A stretch of DNA of 14,479 nt. It comes from Alphaproteobacteria bacterium (GTDB lineage: Bacteria; Pseudomonadota; Alphaproteobacteria; UBA7887). The notes beneath the pieces were generated by a model, which made no database searches, had not been told where the DNA came from, and saw only the letters and a list, made by a program, of their open reading frames with translations. Where the stretch lies: the NCBI GenBank assembly GCA_028289725.1, contig JANQOH010000237.1, positions 1-14,479 of the forward strand. Reading direction: 5' to 3'. This document shows positions 5,929 through 13,256 of the stretch, piece after piece; positions within the stretch are counted from its first letter, which is position 1; every line of letters begins with the position of its first letter. Both the position numbers and the translations under genes were made by a program.

Positions 5929-7080
5929 ATGAAACACTGGATACAGATGCACCGGGCGGAAGGCACCGCGCCGCGCCAAGCCCATTGCGACTTGCCGGAC
6001 GGGACATTCGAACGGGAATTGGGCCGGGAAGGCTTCTTTGGCCCGGCCACCCAAATGCTGCACACGCATCCGCCGACGGGTTGGTCGAACTTCGAAGGAC
6101 CGCTGCGCCCGCGTTCGTTTGACCTCAACAATCTTCAGACGCGGACAGTCAGCCCGTGGCAGGCGCAAACCGTGTTACGAAACAATCATACGATCGTGCG
6201 CTACTGGCGCACCGAAGGTGCCATGACAGGCCTCGCCCGCAATGCCGATGGCGACGATGTGTTGTTTGTCCACGAAGGCGCGGGCCATTTGTACTGCGAC
6301 TATGGCCATCTGGAAGTTCGGGACGGTGACTATGTCGTCCTGCCGCGCGGCACCATGTGGCGGACCGAATTTGACGGCGCAGCCGATCTCTTACTCATCG
6401 AGGCGACCAACGACGCCTATCGTCTGCCTGACAAAGGTCCGGCGGGCCGGCACGCCATTTTCGACCCCGCCATACTTGAGACGCCACATGTCGATGAAGC
6501 GTTTCGCGCGCAACAAACCGAAGACGAATGGCGCGTCGAGATTAAGAAGCGCGGTGAGATTTCGGTTGCGACCTACCCGTTCAACCCGCTCGACGCCATG
6601 GGGTGGCACGGCGATCTCGCCCCGGTTCGGCTGAATTGGCGCGATATTCGACCGATGATGAGCCACCGGGCCCATCTGCCGCCCTCGGCGCACACCACCT
6701 GGCTCGCGAACCGCTTCGTGATTTGCACTTTCGTCCCGCGTCCCTTCGAGTCGGACCCCGGCGCGCTCAAAGTGCCGTTCTTTCATTCGAACGATGATTA
6801 TGACGAGGTGCTGTTCTATCACCGCGGCGACTTCTTCAGCCGCGACAATATCGACCGGGGCATGATTACCTTTCATCCCTGCGGCTTTACGCACGGTCCG
6901 CACCCGAAAGCGCTCAAGAACGCGTTCAACCAACCCAAAGCGGAAACCAACGAGGTGGCGGTTATGATCGATACCCGCGACCCGCTGGAGGTCGCAGCCT
7001 TACCGGACGGCGTCGAGAACCCGGACTACGTCAAGTCATGGCAGGCCACGCCGGCCCGCGCCACCGAGGCGGCTGAATAA
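5929..7080 (+). CDS. hmgA: homogentisate 1,2-dioxygenase (short bacterial form)
   Basis: This 383-residue cupin-fold protein is the Fe(II) enzyme that opens the homogentisate ring to maleylacetoacetate in tyrosine and phenylalanine breakdown. Seen: GREGFFGPATQMLHTHPPTGW (about 32-52), a first cupin-like half with HEGAGHLYCDYGHLEV (115-130) and PRGTMWR, and a second half with the metal-site region FFHSNDDYDEVLFYHRGDFFS (285-304) and HPCGFTHGPHP (316-326). His286, Glu293 and His322 are the likely Fe ligands by analogy with the human enzyme, where the HPxGxxxxH spacing is also found. It is clearly shorter than the 430-450-residue eukaryote/Pseudomonas form. A GAGG Shine-Dalgarno precedes ATG 5929. 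Its TAA overlaps the next ATG by one base, and the two following genes complete the pathway, which strongly supports the assignment. Confidence 0.9.
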   Translation: MKHWIQMHRAEGTAPRQAHCDLPDGTFERELGREGFFGPATQMLHTHPPTGWSNFEGPLRPRSFDLNNLQTRTVSPWQAQTVLRNNHTIVRYWRTEGAMTGLARNADGDDVLFVHEGAGHLYCDYGHLEVRDGDYVVLPRGTMWRTEFDGAADLLLIEATNDAYRLPDKGPAGRHAIFDPAILETPHVDEAFRAQQTEDEWRVEIKKRGEISVATYPFNPLDAMGWHGDLAPVRLNWRDIRPMMSHRAHLPPSAHTTWLANRFVICTFVPRPFESDPGALKVPFFHSNDDYDEVLFYHRGDFFSRDNIDRGMITFHPCGFTHGPHPKALKNAFNQPKAETNEVAVMIDTRDPLEVAALPDGVENPDYVKSWQATPARATEAAE

Positions 7081-8075
7081 TGAAGCTCGGAAGCCTGAAA
7101 GAAGGTGGGCGCGACGGCACTTTGGTCGTGGTTTCGCGGGATCTTGCGCGGGCCGTGCGCGTGCCGCACGTCGCCGCCACGTTGCAAACCGCGATCGAGG
7201 CATGGGATGCGACGGCCCCCGAGCTCAAAAAAGTCTATGACGGCTTGAACGGCGCTCATCGCGACGATGCCTTCGACCTCAACATTGCCGAAATGGCGTC
7301 GCCGCTGCCGCGCGCATACCAATGGGCCGATGGCAGCGCCTATCTCAATCACGTCGAACTTGTGCGCAAGGCGCGCGGTGCCGAGATGCCGCCGAGCTTT
7401 CTCCAAGACCCGTTGATGTACCAAGGCGGATCCGACGCATTCATCGGTCCGCGTGATCCGATACTGGTGGCGAGCGAAGACTACGGCATCGATATGGAAG
7501 CCGAAGTCGCGGTGATCACGGACGATGTCCCCATGGGCATCAGCGCCGAGGCGGCCGGCGGCCACATCAAGCTGGTCATGTTGGTCAATGACGTGTCTTT
7601 GCGCGGCCTGATCCCAGGCGAACTGGCCAAGGGTTTTGGTTTCTTTCATGGCAAACCGGCCACCGCGTTTTCGCCAGTCGCGGTCACGCCGGACGAACTC
7701 GGCGACGCTTGGGACGGCGGTAAATTGCATCGGCCGCTCGACGTCTATCTCAATGGCGAGCAGGTCGGCCGGGCCAATTCGGGGGTCGACATGCAATTCG
7801 GTTTCGACGAGTTGATCGCCCATGCTGCCAAGACCCGTGTACTGGGCGCCGGCGCGATCGTCGGTTCGGGCACCATCAGCAACCGTGATCGGTCGGTCGG
7901 CTGGTCGTGCATCGCCGAAGTTCGGATGATCGAGACGATCGAGGACGGCGCGCCGAAAACGCCGTTCATGAAATTTGGCGATCAAGTCCGGATCGATATG
8001 CGGGACAGCGATGCCCAATCGATCTTTGGCGTGATTGATCAAGAGGTTGTTCAGCACACGGGATCAAACAGTTAA
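7080..8075 (+). CDS. fumarylacetoacetate hydrolase family protein (probable fumarylacetoacetase)
   Basis: A 331-residue FAH-family hydrolase. In this cluster it should cleave fumarylacetoacetate to fumarate and acetoacetate, the last step of homogentisate degradation. A separate N-terminal domain (about 1-80) with SPLPRAYQWADGSAYLNH is followed by the FAH core: FIGPRDPI (121-128), metal ligands Glu140 and Glu142 in DYGIDMEAEVAV, Asp171 in VMLVNDVSLR, GFGFFHGK (185-192), and GAGAIVGSGTISNR (256-269). Asp84 may be the fourth, N-terminal ligand, as Asp126 is in animal FAH. It starts with ATG overlapping the hmgA stop by one base (TAATG), indicating translational coupling. Other FAH members act on acylpyruvates or catechol meta-cleavage products, but position and partners favour fumarylacetoacetase. 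Confidence 0.9.
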   Translation: MKLGSLKEGGRDGTLVVVSRDLARAVRVPHVAATLQTAIEAWDATAPELKKVYDGLNGAHRDDAFDLNIAEMASPLPRAYQWADGSAYLNHVELVRKARGAEMPPSFLQDPLMYQGGSDAFIGPRDPILVASEDYGIDMEAEVAVITDDVPMGISAEAAGGHIKLVMLVNDVSLRGLIPGELAKGFGFFHGKPATAFSPVAVTPDELGDAWDGGKLHRPLDVYLNGEQVGRANSGVDMQFGFDELIAHAAKTRVLGAGAIVGSGTISNRDRSVGWSCIAEVRMIETIEDGAPKTPFMKFGDQVRIDMRDSDAQSIFGVIDQEVVQHTGSNS

Positions 8076-8084
8076 GAGATTTTC

Positions 8085-8729
8085 ATGAAGCTCTATGATT
8101 ATTTCCGATCATCCGCCGCTTACCGGGTGCGGATCGCCCTCAACTTGAAGGGATTGAAATACGACCGCGCGTTCGTCCATTTGACGCGCGGCGGCGGTGA
8201 GCAGTTCTCGGACCGGTACGGCCAGATCAATCCGCAGAACCTGGTGCCGGCGCTCGCGGACGGCGATCAGGTGCTGACCCAGTCCCTTGCCATTATCGAA
8301 TATCTGGAGGAAACCCATCCGGAGCCGCCGTTGGCGCCGGTGTCACCAGCGGAACGCGCCCGCGTTCGCGGCATAGCCCTGGCCATAGCCTGCGACATCC
8401 ATCCGATCGATAATCTTCGTGTTCTCAATTATTTAACCAAACAACTTGGCGTCACTGATGAGCAGCGAACGGCTTGGTATCGGCACTGGGTCGAAACGGG
8501 CCTAAAAAGTGTCGAGGCACTTGTCGCCGGCCATCCGATGACCGGCCGTTATTGCCATGGCGACACGCCGAGCATCGCCGACATCTGTCTGGTGCCTCAA
8601 TTGTTCAACGCCAGGCGGTTCGATTGTGATTTGAGCGGCTGCCCGGAATTGCTTCGGATCGACGGGGCCTGTAATGAAATCCCAGCGTTTGCGGATGCCG
8701 CACCGCCAAACCAGCCGGATGCCGAGTAG
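8085..8729 (+). CDS. maiA: maleylacetoacetate isomerase (zeta-class glutathione transferase)
   Basis: A 214-residue zeta-class GST that isomerises maleylacetoacetate to fumarylacetoacetate using glutathione, linking the two preceding enzymes. The thioredoxin-like domain begins with KLYDYFRSSAAYRVRIALNLKG; the zeta motif SSCxxRVRIAL appears here as SSAAYRVRIAL, with Ala where many have Cys, and Ser9/Ser10 kept. Then follow QINPQNLVPAL (68-78), QSLAIIEYLEETHP, and the alpha-helical domain with GDTPSIADICLVPQLFNARRF. It starts 9 bp after the FAH stop with AAGAGA as ribosome site, in one operon with hmgA and FAH. The C-terminus is at family length. Assignment is strong because all three steps are present in order. 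Confidence 0.93.
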   Translation: MKLYDYFRSSAAYRVRIALNLKGLKYDRAFVHLTRGGGEQFSDRYGQINPQNLVPALADGDQVLTQSLAIIEYLEETHPEPPLAPVSPAERARVRGIALAIACDIHPIDNLRVLNYLTKQLGVTDEQRTAWYRHWVETGLKSVEALVAGHPMTGRYCHGDTPSIADICLVPQLFNARRFDCDLSGCPELLRIDGACNEIPAFADAAPPNQPDAE

Positions 8730-8767
8730 GGGGCGGGTGAAACCGGCAAACCCTTGGGAGGATACTA

Positions 8768-9076
8768 ATGCGACTGGCCCTCATCATTTTTACGACTGGC
8801 CTCATGTTTACAGCCTTCTCGCCATCGGCCCAGGCGCTCACCGTCACGAATGATGGGGAGGAGACGGTCCACGTTTGGATCGAAAATTGGATGTACCGCT
8901 TGCGCGAAGGCAAGACGACAACGTTCAATCCCACCCAGGTCCCGGCCACGATTCTGTTCGAAACACGCCATCAGCGCGTAACGTGCGAAGCTGGCGCCGA
9001 GGCGGAAGTCCGGTTCAACGTGGACAAGTGCTTTGTCGACGGTGCTGAAACCGGCGAAAGCCAGATGCATTTATGA
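8768..9076 (+). CDS. small exported protein of unknown function
   Basis: A 102-residue protein with a clear signal peptide: a short positive start (MRLAL), a hydrophobic core to about residue 17 and an AQA cleavage site after residue 23. A strong GGGAGGA Shine-Dalgarno lies six bases before the ATG. The mature part is short and beta-rich in appearance (LTVTNDGEETVHVWIENWMYRL) with two cysteines, Cys73 and Cys88, that could form a periplasmic disulfide. The family was not recognised. It follows maiA by 38 bp on the same strand and may be co-transcribed, although nothing in it suggests homogentisate metabolism. Confidence 0.75.
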   Translation: MRLALIIFTTGLMFTAFSPSAQALTVTNDGEETVHVWIENWMYRLREGKTTTFNPTQVPATILFETRHQRVTCEAGAEAEVRFNVDKCFVDGAETGESQMHL

Positions 9077-9168
9077 GTTGCCCAAGACCAACGCATATGT
9101 CGCTCCTCCGCCGGATTTGCTACCATCACGCCGCCCGCGACGCCCAAACACAGGCCGGGACTTGAGAC

Positions 9169-9675
9169 ATGGTCAAGGCAGTTCTGAGATCCGCGCTTCT
9201 TATCGTGCTGTTGTGCGGCCCGGCTTGGGGTCAGCAGACATTGGAACGCAGCGGTCCGTCGATGAACAATCCGTGGGGCGAAGGCGGCTATAAGCCGATC
9301 CCCTTGCCCGAAGTTGACGGCGCATTGCCCTGGGAAACGCTTCATCAGGTCGAGCTGGTTTTTGAAGGCCCTGATCTGGTGCCGGAATATGCCGACGAAG
9401 TTCAAGAATTGGCCGGCGAACGCATTCGGATGGTCGGGTTCATGTTGCCGCTCGATACCAGCGGCGAACGCATATTGCTGAGCCAATACGCACCGCATTG
9501 CCCGTTTTGCATGACGGCCGGACCGGAGAGCTTCGTCGAACTGCAGGCTGACGAGCCGATCGACATGAGCCTCGAACCGATCGTCGTCGAAGGCGAGCTC
9601 GTAGTGCTCAACAACACGCGTGAAGGGTACTACTACCGAATGGCCAACGTATCTTTGGTCGAATATACGAACTAG
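9169..9675 (+). CDS. exported DUF3299-like protein
   Basis: A 168-residue secreted protein with a signal peptide to about residue 21 (AWG cut). The mature chain holds TrP55-containing GALPWETL, a long acidic stretch and RIRMVGFMLPLD (86-96), then LLSQYAPHCPFC (103-114) with Cys111 and Cys114 and a GPES turn. The GFMxPL and CxxC-containing pattern resembles DUF3299 proteins, periplasmic proteins of unknown function often near metal or ABC-transport genes. The CPFC pair could bind metal or be redox active. A GGGACTTGAGAC leader precedes the ATG. It is 92 bp after the small exported protein on the same strand. Recognition is from motif memory only. Confidence 0.7.
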   Translation: MVKAVLRSALLIVLLCGPAWGQQTLERSGPSMNNPWGEGGYKPIPLPEVDGALPWETLHQVELVFEGPDLVPEYADEVQELAGERIRMVGFMLPLDTSGERILLSQYAPHCPFCMTAGPESFVELQADEPIDMSLEPIVVEGELVVLNNTREGYYYRMANVSLVEYTN

Positions 9676-9707
9676 GAACGCCGGACCTTGACCGGGTGCG
9701 CATCGGA

Positions 9708-9727
9708 TGCCGAGAGGGCCTTCGGCA
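9708..9727. other. 6-bp-stem hairpin after the DUF3299-like gene
   Basis: TGCCGA (9708-9713) pairs with TCGGCA (9722-9727) around an 8-base loop, 32 bp after the stop codon. No T-run follows, so it is at best a weak terminator or 3'-end stabiliser. An AT-rich stretch (about 9737-9776) follows and may hold a promoter for the next gene; no clear -35/-10 pair could be fixed. Confidence 0.25.
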
Positions 9728-9841
9728 CCAACTGAGATTTATCATTTAATAACAAATATATATCTGCGTTTATTGCGGGGTACTTCATCATTCCGCAAAG
9801 CCAAATGTCCCTCGCCGCTGCGATCGTTCGCGCCATATAGA

Positions 9842-9859
9842 GTCCGTTACGCAACGGAC
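9842..9859 (+). promoter_or_regulatory. hairpin at the ribosome-binding position of the SprA-related gene
   Basis: GTCCGTT (9842-9848) pairs perfectly with AACGGAC (9853-9859) around ACGC, ending five bases before the ATG at 9865. No recognisable Shine-Dalgarno lies elsewhere upstream, so the stem occupies the usual ribosome-binding position. It may limit translation, or the true start may differ. Confidence 0.35.
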
Positions 9860-9864
9860 ATGCG

Positions 9865-10629
9865 ATGCAGATTGGCTTTATCACCGCGTTACAGCCGTTT
9901 GGCATAAGCGGGCCGCCCCCGGCGGTCCGCCGTGCCGACGAGCCTGGGCAGCCGCCGGCTGAAAAATTGCCGAATGGCGCGGCGGAGCGAGAGCGCGCGA
10001 ACGATCGCGCGGCCGGACCAGGTCCCGGCGGCACATCGCGCGCCGGTTTGGTCCACGGGGAACAGGCCATTGTCGCTCAGGAATCGCAAGCCGCGAGCAC
10101 CGAGCAAGATGCCAACGGCCTCACAGAAGAAGAGCGCCGCGTCGTCGCCGAGCTTAAGAAACGCGATGCCGAGGTCCGCGCGCATGAGGCGGCGCACAAG
10201 GCGGCTGCCGGTGCCTATGGCGGAGCCATCAGTTACACCTATCAGCAGGGTCCCGACGGGCGGCGCTACGCGGTTGGCGGCGAGGTGCCGATCGACATTT
10301 CCACGATACCCGGCGACCCGCACGCCACCGTACGCAAAATGCAGCAAATCCGACGCGCCGCTTTGGCGCCGGCCGAACCGTCAAGCGCGGATCGGGCCGT
10401 TGCGGCCGCCGCCACGAAAGCAATGCTGGAGGCTCAAGCGGAGATCGCCGCTGAACGGGCCGAGAGAATTGCCGGCGACGGGACGTCGGTTGAGGGTGCC
10501 GCAGACGAACGCGGCGCAACTGAGGCCGATGCGACGCAATTTAGTCCGTACCCAGCGAATCCAGCGTACGGAACCGCGAATGGTACATCGGGGCCGCGGA
10601 TTGGTGAGGCTTTCTCAATTTTCGCCTGA
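9865..10629 (+). CDS. SprA-related putative metalloprotease-like protein (HExxH)
   Basis: A 254-residue protein. A low-complexity, Pro/Ala/Arg-rich N-terminal part (about 1-85) precedes a conserved core: LTEEERRVVAELKKRDAEVR (86-105), a zinc-type HEAAH (107-111), GGAISYTYQQGPDGRRYAVGGEV (119-141), and PGDPHATVRKMQQIRRAALAPAEPS (149-173). This set matches the SprA-related family, annotated in many proteobacteria as a putative metalloprotease of unknown substrate. The C-terminal part is Ala/Glu-rich, probably helical then disordered. No signal peptide was seen. The start ATG lies next to a hairpin and lacks a Shine-Dalgarno; ATG at 9860 is in another short frame. It is followed by the CoxIV-like gene at 90 bp. 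No protease activity is proven for the family as I know it. Confidence 0.8.
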   Translation: MQIGFITALQPFGISGPPPAVRRADEPGQPPAEKLPNGAAERERANDRAAGPGPGGTSRAGLVHGEQAIVAQESQAASTEQDANGLTEEERRVVAELKKRDAEVRAHEAAHKAAAGAYGGAISYTYQQGPDGRRYAVGGEVPIDISTIPGDPHATVRKMQQIRRAALAPAEPSSADRAVAAAATKAMLEAQAEIAAERAERIAGDGTSVEGAADERGATEADATQFSPYPANPAYGTANGTSGPRIGEAFSIFA

Positions 10630-10634
10630 GGCCA

Positions 10635-10659
10635 GCCCGGCTTCGGTCTTGTGCCGGGC
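10635..10659. terminator. 7-bp GC hairpin after the SprA-related gene; no T-run
   Basis: GCCCGGC (10635-10641) pairs perfectly with GCCGGGC (10653-10659), starting five bases after the stop codon. It lacks a following T-tract on either strand, so it is a weak terminator candidate or an mRNA 3'-end structure. Confidence 0.3.
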
Positions 10660-10719
10660 GCAACGGTCGGCTATCAATCTCCGCACCGAATACCAAGGTT
10701 TGGATAAGGCGCGCACGCG

Positions 10720-10848
10720 ATGAGTTACGATCCACAGCAATATCTCGACGAACACAAAGTCATGTGGGCGCGGTTCATGAAATGGACCATTTACGGCACC
10801 GTGGCGGTTGTCATCGCGTTGTTGCTCATGGCGGCATTCCTCCTCTAG
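10720..10848 (+). CDS. aa3-type cytochrome c oxidase subunit IV-like small membrane protein
   Basis: A 42-residue protein from ATG 10720 to TAG 10846-10848. It has a hydrophilic N-terminus with EHKVMWARFMKWTIYG (11-26) followed by one hydrophobic helix (about 25-42) rich in Val, Ile, Leu and Ala. This layout, the HKxMWxxFxKW pattern and the size fit the bacterial aa3-type cytochrome c oxidase subunit IV, a one-helix accessory subunit of the alphaproteobacterial oxidase in the inner membrane. In this window it is far from any other oxidase gene, so its role is inferred from pattern only. An AAGG-containing leader lies upstream of the ATG, and the MmcB gene starts 57 bp after it. It is below the usual ORF-calling length and easily missed. 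Confidence 0.75.
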   Translation: MSYDPQQYLDEHKVMWARFMKWTIYGTVAVVIALLLMAAFLL

Positions 10849-10905
10849 CGTTTCTCCGCCGCACGTCGCGCCGCATGAGATCCGAAGTCGGACGAGGCTG
10901 GCGCC

Positions 10906-11439
10906 GTGCAACAATCATTCGCTTTCCTTCCGAAAACCGGATCGGCGTCAGACACGACGCCGCGACAAGGCCCTGTTGTTGAAGGCTGGCGTGCATCGCC
11001 TAATGTCTCCGACGCGCCGCAGCCTCTCGCGAGCGACATCACGCGGGGTGCGGTTCGATTGCTCGAAACAATGGGGTTCCGCACCCTCACAGAAATGCCT
11101 TTGGCGTCGGGGCGGCGTGTCGACGCGATCGGGCTCGACGGCCGCGGCCGGTTCGCGATAGTCGAGGTGAAGTCGAGCCTCGCCGACCTGCGCGCCGACG
11201 ATAAGTGGCCAGAGTACCGCGCGTTTTGCGATTGGTTCTATTTCGCTGTGGCGCCGAATTTCAAACTTGATGCCCTACCGGACGATACCGGACTTATCAT
11301 CGCGGACCGGTATGGCGGCGAGATGATCCGTTCGAGCGAAGTAACGCCGATTGAAGGTGTGGTCCGGCGTCGTCAAACGCTGCACTTCGCGCACACCGCC
11401 AGCGCGCGTCTTTCCCGTCTTCTCGAATCAGGCCTATAG
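10906..11439 (+). CDS. mmcB: MmcB-family DNA repair protein
   Basis: A 177-residue protein starting at GTG 10906, with a GAGG motif about ten bases upstream. From about residue 41 it matches the MmcB family: SDITRGAVRLLETMGF (43-58), RRVDAIGLDGRGRFAIVEVKSS (70-91), ADDKWPEYRAFCDWFYFAV (97-115) and DTGLIIADRYGGEMIR (127-142). Asp73, Glu87 and Lys89 give a PD-(D/E)xK-like nuclease pattern. In Caulobacter, MmcB is a LexA-controlled protein connected with SOS and DNA damage processing. No alphaproteobacterial GTTC-N7-GTTC or GAAC-N7-GTTC LexA box was seen in the preceding 300 bases. The first 40 residues are poorly conserved in appearance and may be mis-started. It likely acts on chromosomal DNA in the cytoplasm. 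Confidence 0.85.
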   Translation: MQQSFAFLPKTGSASDTTPRQGPVVEGWRASPNVSDAPQPLASDITRGAVRLLETMGFRTLTEMPLASGRRVDAIGLDGRGRFAIVEVKSSLADLRADDKWPEYRAFCDWFYFAVAPNFKLDALPDDTGLIIADRYGGEMIRSSEVTPIEGVVRRRQTLHFAHTASARLSRLLESGL

Positions 11440-11488
11440 TAGATTCGGAAGTCGATTCCGCGTTCTCTGGCATTTTCAGGAGCATGTC

Positions 11489-11662
11489 ATGTCGAAGAGG
11501 TCGATGTCGCTTGCATTGGCGGTCGCGTTTTGCCTGACGGCATCGTTGACAGCATGCCAAGACCAGCGGAATGAGTTCAATCCGGTCAATGTTCTCTGTC
11601 CCGGCGATTTCGACCCGGTGACCAATAAGTGCAAGATCTCCACCGGAAGCGAACCGGAGTAA
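11489..11662 (+). CDS. small lipoprotein of unknown function
   Basis: A 57-residue protein starting at ATG 11489, preceded by CAGGAG at a normal distance. Residues 1-22 form a lipoprotein signal (SKRS then a hydrophobic stretch) ending in LTAC, the lipobox, with Cys23 as lipid-anchored residue. The short mature part holds two more cysteines (Cys37, Cys48) and the pattern CPGDFDPVTNKC, possibly a disulfide-closed loop. The frame is open further upstream (from 11351), but the signal peptide and Shine-Dalgarno fix this start. It follows mmcB by 49 bp. No family recognised; likely anchored in the periplasm or outer membrane. Confidence 0.75.
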   Translation: MSKRSMSLALAVAFCLTASLTACQDQRNEFNPVNVLCPGDFDPVTNKCKISTGSEPE

Positions 11663-11792
11663 ACCGCGCTTCCTAACACCCCATCATCGGTCTCATATCC
11701 GCCCGTAACAGGGGTGACGGCGTTTCGCTGAGCCGCTACAAGACGCAAAACAATTGCGCGCCCAGCATTCGTCGGGCCGCGTGGGGAGGATC

Positions 11793-12440
11793 ATGGCTGA
11801 CCTGACGGACAGACTGGAGCGCCTTTACACGGGCGTCGTCTACGACACCTTGAGCGACATGGGCCTCGCCGGCCAAGCCTTGCCGCCGGCGATCAAGGCC
11901 CTCGATCCGGGGCCTGTTCTGGCCGGGCGCGTTTGGACGTTGAGCGGCGTGCGCACGCCCTCGATCAGCCGCGACGACTCGCTCCTGAAATGGACCGAGT
12001 TCTTGTCCGCCGCGCCAGCCGATCATGTGGTCATTTGCCAGCCCAATGACAATGACATTGCACTGATGGGTGAGCTCTCCGCCGAAACGCTGAAAATCCG
12101 CGGTGTGCGCGGATACATCGCGGACGGTGGATGCCGCGACGTGGATTTTATTCTCAAGCTCGGCTTGCCGGTCTACTGCAAATTCACGACGCCGGCTGAT
12201 ATCGCCGGCCGCTGGCGCGTGGACGAAATGGGCACCAGCGTTCGTGTCGGCGGCATCGATATTCATACCGCCGACTACGTGATCGGCGACCGCGACGGCG
12301 TGGTGATCATCCCGCAAGACCGGGCGGAAGAGGTGATCGCCAAAGCCGAGGAAGCGGTGAACGCCGAGGATAAAGTGCGGGCCGCGATACTCGACGGCGT
12401 GGATCCGAAGGAAGCCTATCTCAAATTCGGCAAGTTCTAA
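11793..12440 (+). CDS. RraA-family protein (4-hydroxy-4-methyl-2-oxoglutarate aldolase-like)
   Basis: A 215-residue protein of RraA/HMG-aldolase type. Visible: LYTGVVYDTLSDMG (11-24), GELSAET (93-99), and the signature RGVRGYIADGGCRDVDFI (103-120), where Arg115 and Asp116 match the catalytic RD of HMG/oxaloacetate aldolase. GDRDGVVIIP (165-174) follows. The enzymatic members split 4-hydroxy-4-methyl-2-oxoglutarate, formed from gallate or protocatechuate, to pyruvate, and also decarboxylate oxaloacetate; RraA itself binds RNase E and lacks activity. The retained RD pair suggests an enzyme here. Start ATG 11793 is chosen over an upstream in-frame ATG at 11754 because GGGGAGGA stands next to it. 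The next gene, an SDR, follows by 18 bp, so they form an operon. Specific substrate unknown. Confidence 0.88.
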   Translation: MADLTDRLERLYTGVVYDTLSDMGLAGQALPPAIKALDPGPVLAGRVWTLSGVRTPSISRDDSLLKWTEFLSAAPADHVVICQPNDNDIALMGELSAETLKIRGVRGYIADGGCRDVDFILKLGLPVYCKFTTPADIAGRWRVDEMGTSVRVGGIDIHTADYVIGDRDGVVIIPQDRAEEVIAKAEEAVNAEDKVRAAILDGVDPKEAYLKFGKF

Positions 12441-12458
12441 GCGCGGGAGCGCAATTCG

Positions 12459-13244
12459 ATGGCAGACTCATTTTCAGTTCTTCAGCAATTTCGACTCGAC
12501 GGCGAAAGCGCCATCGTAACCGGCGCGGGAAAAGGTTTGGGCCGCGTCGCCGCGCTCGCACTCGCCGAAGCGGGCGCCAAGGTCGCGGTCTTGGATCTGG
12601 ACTCGGAGACGGCTGAAGCGACCGCGAAAGACATTAATGACGCGGGCGGTGAGGCGCGCGCCTGGACATGCGATGTCGGAGACGAAGGTCAAGTCGACAG
12701 TGTTTTCGACGAGGTCGCGAAGGCTCTCGGTGGCATCGATATTCTGGTGAACAATGCCGGCACGGCCCGGCGCGAAGCGGCCGAGGATTTGCCGACCGAA
12801 ACCTGGGACCTGCTCCTGCGCGTTAATCAATCATCGGTGTTCTACTGCTCGCGCGCGGCATCGCGGCACATGCTCAAGAATGGGCATGGGTCGATCATCA
12901 ACGTCGCGTCGATTATGGGCGCAACGGGCGGCGGCTATCACCCAAACTTGGCGTATCACGCGACCAAAGGCGCGGTCGTCAACATGACCCGTTCGCTGGC
13001 GGCCGAGTGGGGCCGTCGCGGCATCCGCGTAAATGCGATTGCGCCGACCTACACGGAAACGGATCTCACAATTCCGCTCCAGGAAAACAAACAGGTACGC
13101 GCGTATCTTGAGGAACGCACGCCCATGGGCCGCTTTGCCCAAGCCGAAGAAATGGCCGGCGCGTTTCTTTATCTCGCCTCGCCCGCATCTTCGGCCGTGA
13201 CCGGAATCCTCCTCCCGGTCGATTGCGGCTGGCTCGCGATCTAG
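12459..13244 (+). CDS. SDR-family NAD(P)-dependent oxidoreductase
   Basis: A 261-residue classical short-chain dehydrogenase. It has the Rossmann TGAGKGLG (21-28), an acidic beta-2 end LDLD (45-48) favouring NAD(H), NNAG (98-101), Asn123, catalytic Ser151, Tyr166 and Lys170 (ASIMGATGG then YHATK), and a DCGW end. Such proteins oxidise sugar acids or hydroxy-acids, with 2-deoxygluconate/KduD-type relatives the closest by look. It follows the RraA-like gene by 18 bp with a GGGAG site, so the two probably supply consecutive steps, for example oxidation then aldol or retro-aldol cleavage. It ends 12 bp from the convergent class II aldolase gene. Substrate unknown. Confidence 0.92.
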   Translation: MADSFSVLQQFRLDGESAIVTGAGKGLGRVAALALAEAGAKVAVLDLDSETAEATAKDINDAGGEARAWTCDVGDEGQVDSVFDEVAKALGGIDILVNNAGTARREAAEDLPTETWDLLLRVNQSSVFYCSRAASRHMLKNGHGSIINVASIMGATGGGYHPNLAYHATKGAVVNMTRSLAAEWGRRGIRVNAIAPTYTETDLTIPLQENKQVRAYLEERTPMGRFAQAEEMAGAFLYLASPASSAVTGILLPVDCGWLAI

Positions 13245-13256
13245 TCGCGCCAGAAG

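Noticed and set aside
9672..10070. Minus-strand 132-codon frame opposite the SprA-related gene and its leader
   Set aside because: Composition is that of an antisense shadow, and it ends in the AT-rich spacer without a ribosome site.
10600..10905. Search for a LexA box upstream of mmcB
   Set aside because: No GTTC-N7-GTTC or GAAC-N7-GTTC was found; the nearest GTTC and GAAC do not have a partner at the right distance.
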